The notes beneath the pieces were generated by a model that worked only from the letters and a program-made list of their open reading frames with translations, was not told where the DNA came from and made no database searches. This document shows positions 1 to 7,832 of a stretch of DNA of 58,472 bases, in pieces. A program made the position numbers and the translations under genes. Source of the DNA: Lachnospiraceae bacterium (GTDB lineage: Bacteria; Bacillota; Clostridia; Lachnospirales; Lachnospiraceae); the NCBI GenBank assembly GCA_017936785.1, contig JAGBEV010000054.1:1-58472 (forward strand), written 5' to 3'. Position 1 is the first letter of the stretch; every line of letters starts with the position of its first letter.

Positions 1-361
1 AGCAAGCACAATGAGAAAGTGGCTGAGGTGGAAGTACCTGTTGCTGGGAGGAGGCGTTACCTTCTGGATTTATATGCTGAGACCGATATTTTCAAGATTT
101 TTCCTGTTCTGGATAAACGGAGCTGTAAATGGATATACAGCATATGTACTGTCTGCTGTTATCACCATAGGAACAGCATATGGTCTGTGCAGAAAAATGA
201 GGGATAAAGATAATATAAAAAAGGAAAACGGGAGGGCAGCGTGGATAAGAAGGGAAATCATTCGGTTGTTTCAAATGTCGGCAGGCTGTGGGGTTATGAT
301 ATTTTTTATAAACCTCAACAGAATGTATGATTTCTTCCTGCGGGCTTTTTTGGGATGGTAA
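1..361 (+). CDS. C-terminal part of a membrane protein, tandem paralogue of the next gene (5' end outside window)
   Basis: Family not recognised. The frame is open to the window edge and ends at TAA 359-361. The residues match the last ~116 residues of the next gene at about 80% identity by eye. The ATG at 11 aligns with an internal ATA codon of that gene (1214-1216) and has no ribosome site, so it is probably internal and the true start lies upstream. The fragment has two or three hydrophobic segments and a basic cytoplasmic-looking loop. Together with the next gene it forms a tandem duplication. Confidence 0.6.
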   Translation, partial: ASTMRKWLRWKYLLLGGGVTFWIYMLRPIFSRFFLFWINGAVNGYTAYVLSAVITIGTAYGLCRKMRDKDNIKKENGRAAWIRREIIRLFQMSAGCGVMIFFINLNRMYDFFLRAFLGW

Positions 362-424
362 AGATTATGGTGTAAACTAAAGAATTGATAATATGCCAAT
401 AATAAAAGGATGCAATAGTATAAA

Positions 425-1564
425 ATGAAGAGTGTGATTAGGAAATGGAAGAAAATTTCGGAGAAAAGAAGTCCTTACCGATTTGTCATAAAACTAATAC
501 TGCTGGCATTGTGTGGATATCTGATGATACAGGTGTCTATAGAGGCTAAACGGATTGAGGAAAAAGATTATCTTCCCGATATGCAGACAACAATGGATTA
601 TTTAAATAAATATGTGCGTTATAGATATAACCATGACTGGGACAAATTAGGTCATGATTTGCGGCAAGGAGAGAGGTTAAGTTATGAAATATTGTTAAAA
701 AGGGATAAGCGTATAGTGGAAATCTTGTTCTATAAGAGTGTTGGAAAATTTGGAAGGGAGTTTTTCGGCTTTATGTTTCCCGCAGGAGAATATAAATACC
801 TCATATGGGAAACAGTTGATTATGAAGATCAGGAACTAACCATCAGAATTGCCTATAATGGTGATTCTCATATTAGTTTTAGTTTTGGAAAAGATGAGTC
901 TTATGATATATTTGATATCCAATATGAAAACGGCACATATATTCCGAATCCGGAGCTTGAAGAGCAGACAGGAATAACAACTGAAGAGGCTGTGGCATGG
1001 GCAGAAGATATCAGGCATATATTCGAGGAAGAAGTAGAACGGATGCATGTCTATGAGGTCAACAAGTCCAGAAAGACCAGAGGACGGATTGCGAACATTG
1101 GACTGTTTATTTTCCTCTGCTATATGGCGTTGAAATGGAGGGCAGCCAGGAAAAAAGTAAAAACAGAAAGTAAACCCATGGAACAATGTGTGGGAGAGAT
1201 AACAGCAAACACAATAAGAAAATGGCTGAGATGGCAGTATCTGCTGCTGGGAGGAGGCGTTACCTTCTGGATTTATATGCTGAGACCGATATTTTCAAGA
1301 TTCTTCCTGTTCTGGATAAATGGAACTGTAAATGGATATACAGCATATGCAATGTCTGTTGTTGTTACTCTGACAGCAACATATGCTTTGTGCAGAAAAA
1401 TGAAGGAAAGAGACGATATAAAGAAAGAAAATGGAAAGTCAGCATGGATAAGAAGGGAAATCATTCGGTTGTTTCAAATATCGGCAGGCTGTGGGGTTAT
1501 GATATTTTTTATAAACTTAAGCAGAATGTACGATTTCTTCCTGCGGGCATTTTTGAGGTCCTAA
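425..1564 (+). CDS. Membrane protein of unknown function, second tandem copy
   Basis: 379 residues, family not recognised. A basic N-terminus is followed by a membrane segment near residues 20-37. A mostly polar, probably extracytoplasmic domain of about 180 residues follows (to ~residue 215). A second membrane segment lies near 220-240, and the C-terminal third has three further hydrophobic segments. That C-terminal third is the part duplicated in the fragment just upstream. The ATG is preceded by an AAAAGGA-like site at a rather long spacing. No enzymatic motif is visible. It could be a sensor-like or transport accessory protein, but the sequence does not decide this. Confidence 0.65.
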   Translation: MKSVIRKWKKISEKRSPYRFVIKLILLALCGYLMIQVSIEAKRIEEKDYLPDMQTTMDYLNKYVRYRYNHDWDKLGHDLRQGERLSYEILLKRDKRIVEILFYKSVGKFGREFFGFMFPAGEYKYLIWETVDYEDQELTIRIAYNGDSHISFSFGKDESYDIFDIQYENGTYIPNPELEEQTGITTEEAVAWAEDIRHIFEEEVERMHVYEVNKSRKTRGRIANIGLFIFLCYMALKWRAARKKVKTESKPMEQCVGEITANTIRKWLRWQYLLLGGGVTFWIYMLRPIFSRFFLFWINGTVNGYTAYAMSVVVTLTATYALCRKMKERDDIKKENGKSAWIRREIIRLFQISAGCGVMIFFINLSRMYDFFLRAFLRS

Positions 1565-1625
1565 ATTCGGGTCCTGTTTACTTTACCAGATTATAAAAAA
1601 ATATAAAGTTTTTGAAAATTGGGGA

Positions 1626-1654
1626 TTGACAATATTTTAACTCTGCTATATACT
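1626..1654 (+). promoter_or_regulatory. Sigma-A promoter for amt
   Basis: TTGACA at 1626-1631, a 17-base spacer, and TATACT at 1649-1654. Transcription would start near 1661, giving an untranslated leader of about 155 bases before the amt start. Confidence 0.75.
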
Positions 1655-1665
1655 TCATTACAAGC

Positions 1666-1798
1666 AAAGGCGCTGAGAATATTCTCAGTGCCTTTTTATT
1701 TTGAACAGAGGGATTTTCGGTTCAAAACAAATTTGGAATGTAAGGTTTTTGTTGCCACAAAAGAGTGGAAAGTGGGAGCAGGGACTTTACATTTTTTT
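1666..1798 (+). promoter_or_regulatory. Structured leader of amt with terminator-like hairpins
   Basis: Three inverted repeats lie between promoter and gene. The first (1666-1695) is a near-perfect 15-base-arm dyad, AAAGGCGCTGAG with its complement, ending in five T. The second pairs TTTTGAAC 1699-1706 with GTTCAAAA 1720-1727 around a 13-base loop. The third pairs AATGTAAGG 1737-1745 with CTTTACATT 1785-1793 and runs into seven T just before the ribosome site. This arrangement suggests transcription attenuation. ANTAR-protein antitermination is known for nitrogen genes in Clostridia and is one candidate; the regulator cannot be identified here. Confidence 0.6.
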
Positions 1799-1815
1799 AT
1801 TGAGGAGGAATGATT

Positions 1816-3564
1816 ATGACAGAAGAAATTATGAGCGCCGTAAGCGGCGAAGTGTTCGGCGTCTGGTTTTTGATCGGAGCCGCACTGGTATTCTGGATGC
1901 AGGCAGGATTTGCCATGGTAGAGACCGGCTTTACCAGAGCAAAAAATGCAGGTAACATCCTGATGAAAAACCTGATGGACTTTTGTATCGGTACAGTAGT
2001 GTTCATCCTGATTGGCTTTGGATTGTTGTTAGGTGAAGATATGGTTGGGCTGATCGGTAAGCCCGGCTTTGACATCTTTACAAATTATGCGGAATTTGAC
2101 TGGTCTAATTTCGTATTCAACCTAGTATTCTGTGCAACGACCGCCACTATCGTTTCCGGTGCCATGGCTGAAAGAACAAAATTTTTATCTTATTGTATAT
2201 ACTCCGGTGTGATTTCCGCTTTGATCTATCCTATTGAAGCACATTGGATCTGGGGCGGCGGCTGGTTAGCTCAGTTAGGCTTCCATGATTTTGCAGGCTC
2301 CTGTGCAATTCATATGGTTGGTGGTATTTCCGCTTTGATCGGTGCCAAATTGTTAGGACCCCGTATCGGAAAATTCACAAAAGACAAAGATGGTAAAATA
2401 ACAAAAGTAAATGCATTTCCCGGACATAACCTTCCTATCGGCTGCTTAGGTGTATTTATCTTATGGCTTGGCTGGTACGGATTTAACGGTGCGGCATGTA
2501 CCAGTGTTGAACAGTTAGGATCTGTATTTGTAACCACCACCATAGCTCCTGCTATTGCAACTGTAGTATGTATGATCTTTACATGGATCAAATATGGTAA
2601 ACCTGATGTTTCCATGTGCTTAAATGCTTCTTTGGCAGGTTTGGTTGCCATTACTGCACCCTGTGATGTTACAGACGCAGCCGGTGCCATCGTGATCGGC
2701 GCTGTTGCAGGTCTTTTGGTAGTATTTGGTGTATGGTTCCTTGATTACAAACTGCATGTTGATGATCCGGTTGGTGCGGTTGCAGTTCACTGCTTAAACG
2801 GTATCTGGGGAACCATTGCAGTAGGTTTATTTGCAACAACTTCCGCACCTGGAAATGATACATTTGTAGGTTTGTTCTACGGTGGCGGATTTACATTACT
2901 TGGAAAACAGTTAATTGGTTTTGCAGCAGTAGCAGCATGGACAGCTGTTACCATTACCATTGCATTCCTGGTTATCAAAGCAACTGTAGGTTTGAGAGTC
3001 AGTGAAGAAGAAGAAATTGTTGGTCTGGATTCCTGCGAACACGGTCTTGCATCTGCATACTCCGGATTCAGTATTATGGATATTTCCAACACTATGACAA
3101 TGGATGTAAACGAAAATACAAACCTTGGTACAGACAACTACGAAGAAGCATCTAAGGCTCAGAAAGCAGCAGCCGTCAAAGTAGTGGAAACACCTGTTGC
3201 TTCTGCAAGCGGAATCTACAAAGTAGTTATTATTGCTAAACTGACCAGATACGAGAAAGTAAAGAAAGCAATGAACGATCTTGGCGTAACTGGTATGACA
3301 GTTACTCAGGTAATGGGTTGCGGTGTTCAGAAAGGTGCCGGAGAGATGTATCGTGGTGTAGAAATGGATGCGACTCTCTTACCAAAAGTAAAACTGGAAA
3401 TCGTTGTCAGCGAGATTCCTGTTGCTACAGTTATTGAAGCTGCTAAGAAAGCCCTTTACACCGGACATATCGGTGATGGCAAGATCTTTGTATACAACGT
3501 AGACAAAGTTGTTAAGATCCGTACAGGCGAAGAAGATTTCGCAGCTTTACAGGATGTAGAATAA
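1816..3564 (+). CDS. amt: Ammonium transporter fused to a C-terminal PII (GlnK) domain
   Basis: Residues 1 to ~400 are an Amt/Mep/Rh ammonium channel in the cytoplasmic membrane, with about eleven membrane segments and the family signature around FMVETGF-type and GAxAERxxF motifs. After a ~60-residue linker, residues ~466-580 form a complete PII signal protein. This includes the T-loop with its conserved tyrosine (GEMYRGVE) and the LPKVKLEIV strand. PII domains sense 2-oxoglutarate and ATP/ADP and plug the Amt channel; here plug and channel are one polypeptide. Such fusions are known in Clostridia. The ATG at 1816 is chosen because GAGGAGG 1802-1808 lies 7 bases upstream; the ATG at 1810 is only 1 base from it. 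Confidence 0.95.
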   Translation: MTEEIMSAVSGEVFGVWFLIGAALVFWMQAGFAMVETGFTRAKNAGNILMKNLMDFCIGTVVFILIGFGLLLGEDMVGLIGKPGFDIFTNYAEFDWSNFVFNLVFCATTATIVSGAMAERTKFLSYCIYSGVISALIYPIEAHWIWGGGWLAQLGFHDFAGSCAIHMVGGISALIGAKLLGPRIGKFTKDKDGKITKVNAFPGHNLPIGCLGVFILWLGWYGFNGAACTSVEQLGSVFVTTTIAPAIATVVCMIFTWIKYGKPDVSMCLNASLAGLVAITAPCDVTDAAGAIVIGAVAGLLVVFGVWFLDYKLHVDDPVGAVAVHCLNGIWGTIAVGLFATTSAPGNDTFVGLFYGGGFTLLGKQLIGFAAVAAWTAVTITIAFLVIKATVGLRVSEEEEIVGLDSCEHGLASAYSGFSIMDISNTMTMDVNENTNLGTDNYEEASKAQKAAAVKVVETPVASASGIYKVVIIAKLTRYEKVKKAMNDLGVTGMTVTQVMGCGVQKGAGEMYRGVEMDATLLPKVKLEIVVSEIPVATVIEAAKKALYTGHIGDGKIFVYNVDKVVKIRTGEEDFAALQDVE

Positions 3565-3611
3565 ACATCAATAAGCGTTTATCTAATCCCTTAGTTTAAC
3601 ATATACAAGAG

Positions 3612-3644
3612 CAGGTCCCGGATGCTTCCACCATCCGGGATCTG
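3612..3644. terminator. Shared hairpin between convergent amt and ppiB
   Basis: CAGGTCCCGGATG (3612-3624) pairs with CATCCGGGATCTG (3632-3644), a 13-pair stem with a 7-base loop. The flanking T tracts are weak on both strands. It sits between the ends of two convergent genes and probably serves both. Confidence 0.7.
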
Positions 3645-3651
3645 TTCCGTT

Positions 3652-4185
3652 TTAGAATCCTGCCAAAATCTTATCCGGTTCCGGATATTCCACACCAAAT
3701 GTTTCCACCGTCATAGATTTGATCTTCTGCTCTTCCATAGGTCTGTCAGAATAATCCGTTGCAGTTTCCGCAATTTTATTGACCACATCCATTCCTTCAA
3801 TGACCTTGCCGAATGCTGCATACTCGCCATCTAAATGAGGAGAAGTCTTGTGCATGATAAAGAACTGGCTTCCTGCAGAATTGGGATGCATAGCCCTTGC
3901 CATGGACAGAACTCCTTCGGTATGTTTGAGATCATTTGCCACACCGTTGTGTGCAAATTCTCCTCTGATGGAATAGCCGGGGCCGCCCATGCCTGTTCCG
4001 TCGGGACAGCCGCCCTGGATCATAAAACCACGGATTACCCGGTGGAAGATCAGACCGTTATAAAATCCCTGATTGATCAGACTGATAAAATTATTGACGG
4101 AAACAGGAGCAATATCCGGATATAATTCTGCCTTCATCACATCTCCGTTTTCCATCGTAATGGTTACAACTGGATTTTGTGCCAT
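3652..4185 (-). CDS. ppiB: Peptidyl-prolyl cis-trans isomerase, cyclophilin type
   Basis: 177-residue cytoplasmic cyclophilin that isomerises Xaa-Pro bonds. Characteristic stretches are FHRVIRGFMIQGG, GSQFFI, and the FGKV segment near the C-terminus; the active-site arginine of FHRV is present. The frame extends upstream to 4281, but the ATG at 4185 is preceded by AAGGAGGAATC at ideal spacing and matches usual family starts (MAQNP...), so the longer form is rejected. It is monocistronic with its own promoter. Confidence 0.95.
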   Translation of the reverse strand: MAQNPVVTITMENGDVMKAELYPDIAPVSVNNFISLINQGFYNGLIFHRVIRGFMIQGGCPDGTGMGGPGYSIRGEFAHNGVANDLKHTEGVLSMARAMHPNSAGSQFFIMHKTSPHLDGEYAAFGKVIEGMDVVNKIAETATDYSDRPMEEQKIKSMTVETFGVEYPEPDKILAGF

Positions 4186-4225
4186 TGTATGATTCCTCCT
4201 TAAAAAACTTTTAAACTTCCTGTTT

Positions 4226-4254
4226 ATTGTAGCGGAAATGGAGGTCCACGTAAA
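4226..4254 (-). promoter_or_regulatory. Promoter of ppiB
   Basis: Read on the minus strand: TTTACG (complement of 4249-4254), 17-base spacer, TACAAT (complement of 4226-4231), about 40 bases before the ppiB start. Confidence 0.55.
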
Positions 4255-4355
4255 GAAAAAACCAAGAAATAAAAGGTGCATATAAGGGAACTTGTGTTAT
4301 ACTACAAATATAGGGTACGTGCACGGAAACGAAAAAAGGGGATTTTTGTGCTATT

Positions 4356-5252
4356 ATGTGGAAAAAGGAATGGAATATTAAAATAAATGAAATATGGTAC
4401 GATTTTTCAGAATGTGTACCGGAAACGGAAATAGATCATTGGAAAGATAACCTGAAAAAGGAATCGGGAGCAGGAAGCCCGGCAGGCGGGACAGCTTTGA
4501 AAGAGTGTCCTGACGGAGAGCTAACCGGTAAAAATCCCAATGTGCTTTTGGTAACAGACAGTACAAAACGATGTAAAGAAGCCATGAAGACAGGAGTTCC
4601 TTTTCTGCTTTATCTGCACAGTAAAAATCAAGAGGAAAGCTTTGAAGGAATCCCTTTTGCGGTGATGGAACTGAAAGATGTTACCCTGTCTTATGCGGAG
4701 AAAATTTTTCAACGCTTTCGAAATATTCCCTGGACTATTCTGGAAACAGACAGATGTATTATCAGGGAAATAACCGAAGATGATCTGGAAGAGCTGTATC
4801 AAATTTATGAAGAGCCTTCTATCAGTCTTTATACGGAAAATCTTTATGAAGATCCTCAAAAAGAACGGGCTTATATCAGGGATTATATTGAGCAGGTCTA
4901 TAAATTCTGCGGATATGGGATATGGGCAGTTATTCATAAGGAAAGCGGACGAATGATCGGAAGGGCAGGACTTGCATGCCGTGAAGGATTTGATACGCCG
5001 GAGCTGGGTTATGTGATAGCCGTGCCTTACCAGCGCCGGGGATATGCAGCGGAGGTCTGCAGAGCCATATTGGATTATTCTGCTTCAGAGCTTGGATTTT
5101 CACAGATCAGGGTGCTTTTTCATCATGAAAATGTGGCATCCCTCCGATTATGCCAAAAACTGGGATTTCAAAGAGATGGGGAAATGCTCATGGATGGGGA
5201 GAACATGCTGCAATATATTTATAAGGGAACAGTGAAGAATGAAGACAAATAA
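4356..5252 (+). CDS. GNAT-family N-acetyltransferase with an extra N-terminal domain
   Basis: 298 residues. The C-terminal ~165 residues form a RimJ/RimL-like GNAT domain, beginning at a TDRCIIRE strand and containing the acetyl-CoA pyrophosphate loop QRRGYA and the late N-x-x-S-L-x-x-x-x-K-L-G-F motif. The first ~125 residues are not recognised. They contain a predicted Asp/Ser-rich Rossmann-like stretch resembling response-regulator or phosphatase folds (LLVTDS, then FLLYLHS, then FAVMELKDV), but there is no decisive motif. Substrate unknown. The gene overlaps the next by 14 bases, so it is probably co-transcribed with the sugar-sensing locus. The ribosome site is weak. Confidence 0.8.
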   Translation: MWKKEWNIKINEIWYDFSECVPETEIDHWKDNLKKESGAGSPAGGTALKECPDGELTGKNPNVLLVTDSTKRCKEAMKTGVPFLLYLHSKNQEESFEGIPFAVMELKDVTLSYAEKIFQRFRNIPWTILETDRCIIREITEDDLEELYQIYEEPSISLYTENLYEDPQKERAYIRDYIEQVYKFCGYGIWAVIHKESGRMIGRAGLACREGFDTPELGYVIAVPYQRRGYAAEVCRAILDYSASELGFSQIRVLFHHENVASLRLCQKLGFQRDGEMLMDGENMLQYIYKGTVKNEDK

Positions 5253-6330
5253 AACAACAGGTAAAGATAAAGGAATACGTAAAAGCCTCTTTGCAGTAAC
5301 CACATTTTCCCTGTTGGGACTGATGGTGCTGGTGACTTTAAGTGCCATTATGTTTTTTAAATTACAGCTGGATGACGTGGAAGCTGCTGAAATTGATGAA
5401 ACTTATGAGCAATATGACAGATATTTTGCCCTGATAACCAGCAATGACAGGGCGGATTTCTGGCAGGAGGTTTACGAAGGAGCCAAAGAGGAAGGGGAGG
5501 CTTCGGGCAATTATGTGGAACTTTTTGCAGGCGGTCTGGGACCGGAATATTCTGTGGAAGAGCGTATGGAAATAGCAATTGCATCTCGGGTGGACGGAAT
5601 TATTGTAGAAGGTGAAGACAGCCATACATTGCGCAATGAAATAGAAAAAGCAAAAGAAGAAGGAATTCCTGTAGTAGTTGTCAGTCAGGATATTACAGAA
5701 AGTGACCGCATCAGTTTTGTGGGGATCAGCCGCTATGATCTGGGGCAGACTTACGGCAGACAGACCTGCAAGCTGGCAAGGGAAATTTTGGATAACCGCA
5801 GTGAGAATGATGGGGCCGGCAACAATAAACTTCAGATCATGGTGCTGATCGGCCAGGAGGCGGAAAGCGACGGACAGAACCTTTTAATGTCAGGGATCAG
5901 GGCGGAAATAGCCAGGGATGACATGCTGGAAAATAAAACTACATTAGAGACTTATCCCATAGATGATTCCGGTGCCTTTACTGCAGAAGAATCCATTCGG
6001 GATATCTTTATGGGAAAAGAAAATGTTCCGGATATTCTGATCTGCCTGAACGAAATTCATACTACCTGTGCTTATCAGGCTGTTATTGATTACAATAAAG
6101 TGGGAATTACCAATATTATCGGCTATTATGATTCGGAAACTATTTTAAACGGAGTGGATAAGGAGATCATCTATTCCACAGTTTCCATGGATACAAGGCA
6201 GATGGGGCAATATTGTGCGACAGCGTTGTCTGAATATCTGGATTCCGGATATGTCAGTGAGTATTTTACGGTAGATACTTATGTGGTAAACAAGTCCAAT
6301 ATCAGCGAATATTTGGGAGGGAAGGAATGA
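5239..6330 (+). CDS. Membrane-anchored sugar-binding sensor protein (XylFII-like)
   Basis: 363 residues. A single uncleaved-looking membrane segment lies at residues ~20-42 after a Lys/Arg-rich N-terminus. It is followed by a type-1 periplasmic binding fold (Peripla_BP_4) from ~60 to 350, with the usual alternating beta/alpha pattern around VDGIIVEG and IPVVVVSQD. There is no lipobox cysteine. The stop overlaps the start of the histidine kinase by 4 bases. In clostridial XylFII-LytS-YesN systems such an anchored binding protein carries sugar information to the LytS kinase; that role is inferred here from order and architecture. The ligand is unknown. Confidence 0.8.
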   Translation: MKTNKTTGKDKGIRKSLFAVTTFSLLGLMVLVTLSAIMFFKLQLDDVEAAEIDETYEQYDRYFALITSNDRADFWQEVYEGAKEEGEASGNYVELFAGGLGPEYSVEERMEIAIASRVDGIIVEGEDSHTLRNEIEKAKEEGIPVVVVSQDITESDRISFVGISRYDLGQTYGRQTCKLAREILDNRSENDGAGNNKLQIMVLIGQEAESDGQNLLMSGIRAEIARDDMLENKTTLETYPIDDSGAFTAEESIRDIFMGKENVPDILICLNEIHTTCAYQAVIDYNKVGITNIIGYYDSETILNGVDKEIIYSTVSMDTRQMGQYCATALSEYLDSGYVSEYFTVDTYVVNKSNISEYLGGKE

Positions 6331-7832
6331 AAAAAGCGGGAAATAAATTTTCAAATCTGCCTATCCAGACAAAGCTGGTCATGGTTTACTGCCTTACCAC
6401 CCTGTTGATCCTTGCAGTTAATATGTTTATGTACCGCAATATCAACGGAATGCTCCACCGTCTGGACCGGATTTATGTCAGCAACATCAATCTGAATCAG
6501 TTATCCGATTCTTTAGAACAGGTTCAGAGCAGCTTGAATAACTATCTGAATACTAAGACTACCGATGCCATGGATGGTTATTATAAGGCTTATCAGGACT
6601 ACACAAGCCAGATTGAAGAATTGTCTGATGAAGTGACCGGAAACGAATCCCAGAGAATGGAACGGAATATCAAACAGATGTCCATGAAGTATCTGGAGCT
6701 GACGGATCTGGCAATTGAGGCAAAGCGCGGGCGCAATGTGGAAAAATACAGGACCTATAGTGATGAAGCGGATACGATCTACAAATATATCAGTACCTAT
6801 ATTAACAGCCTCAATAATGAGCAGTTCAAAAGCAATTCTGCCAACTACTCCGTGTTATCCGTATCTCTGCGTTATGTGGAGGTCATAAATACGGTGGTTT
6901 TTGTAGCGGTGGCGTTCAGCAACATTCTGCTGGTTATGATGGTAATACGTAATATAACAAAACCTTTGAAATCTTTGTCAGCTGTTGCAGACCAGGTTGC
7001 AGGAGGTAATCTGGATGTGGAACTGCTGGAAGTAAGCTCCCAGGATGAGGTAGGTGTAGTAAGCAATGCCTTCAATCAGATGATCGTCAGCATCCGCAAT
7101 TATATTGAGCGGTTGACCAACAGTATGGAAAATGAGCGGACGCTGAAAGAAAAAGAACTGAAAATGGAAACCCATTTAAAAGATGCCCAGTTAAAATACC
7201 TGCAGGCTCAGATCAATCCGCACTTTCTGTTCAATACCCTCAATGCAGGAGCACAGCTTGCCATGATGGAGGATGCGGACCGGACCTATGAATATATTCA
7301 GAATATGGCGGATTTCTTCCGGTACAATATCAAAAAGAATCATGACACGGTAACTTTACGGGAAGAACTGGAACTGATAGATAATTACATTTACATTCTC
7401 AATGTGCGTTTTTCCGGAGAGATACATTATGAAAAGGATGTGGACATATCTCTGGAAAATCTGACCATTCCTGCAATGATTCTGCAGCCTGTGGTTGAAA
7501 ACAGTGTCAATTACGGAATTCGGGATATTACATGGGAAGGTAAAATTGAACTTTCCGTGTATCGGGAAGGGAATTATGCCTATATCCGCATTGATGATAA
7601 CGGCATAGGAATGGAACCGGAAAAAATTCAAAAGATCATGTCTTCCGAATTAAAGGAAGCGGATGTAAACCGGGATTCTAATGGAATCGGACTGGATAAT
7701 GTGATCGGGCGGCTGAAATTATTTTATGACAGGGATGATGTTTTTGAAATTTCCAGCCCCGGGCGTGACCAGGGAACACAGGTAACGATCCGTATCCCTT
7801 TAAAGGAAGAAAAGGAGGCGGCATATGTATAA
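6327..7832 (+). CDS. LytS/YesM-type sensor histidine kinase
   Basis: 501 residues. Membrane segments at ~18-36 and ~190-208 flank a helical extracytoplasmic domain. A HAMP linker follows at ~209-262, then the His_kinase region with phospho-acceptor His299 in QINPHFLFN, then an HATPase with the N-box VVENSVNYGI, the DDNGIGM motif and NGIGLDNV. It lies between its presumed binding-protein partner and the cognate regulator, overlapping both genes by a few bases, so the three are translated together. It likely autophosphorylates in response to sugar-bound sensor and phosphorylates Asp55 of the next protein. Confidence 0.9.
   Translation: MKKAGNKFSNLPIQTKLVMVYCLTTLLILAVNMFMYRNINGMLHRLDRIYVSNINLNQLSDSLEQVQSSLNNYLNTKTTDAMDGYYKAYQDYTSQIEELSDEVTGNESQRMERNIKQMSMKYLELTDLAIEAKRGRNVEKYRTYSDEADTIYKYISTYINSLNNEQFKSNSANYSVLSVSLRYVEVINTVVFVAVAFSNILLVMMVIRNITKPLKSLSAVADQVAGGNLDVELLEVSSQDEVGVVSNAFNQMIVSIRNYIERLTNSMENERTLKEKELKMETHLKDAQLKYLQAQINPHFLFNTLNAGAQLAMMEDADRTYEYIQNMADFFRYNIKKNHDTVTLREELELIDNYIYILNVRFSGEIHYEKDVDISLENLTIPAMILQPVVENSVNYGIRDITWEGKIELSVYREGNYAYIRIDDNGIGMEPEKIQKIMSSELKEADVNRDSNGIGLDNVIGRLKLFYDRDDVFEISSPGRDQGTQVTIRIPLKEEKEAAYV

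Noticed and set aside
836-1186. 116-residue minus-strand frame inside the membrane-protein gene
   Set aside because: Antisense shadow of the gene at 425-1564; composition is that of a reverse complement and no start signal is present.
1619-1955. Short forward frames across the amt leader and start
   Set aside because: They run through the hairpins and overlap amt in another frame, with no ribosome site or family resemblance.
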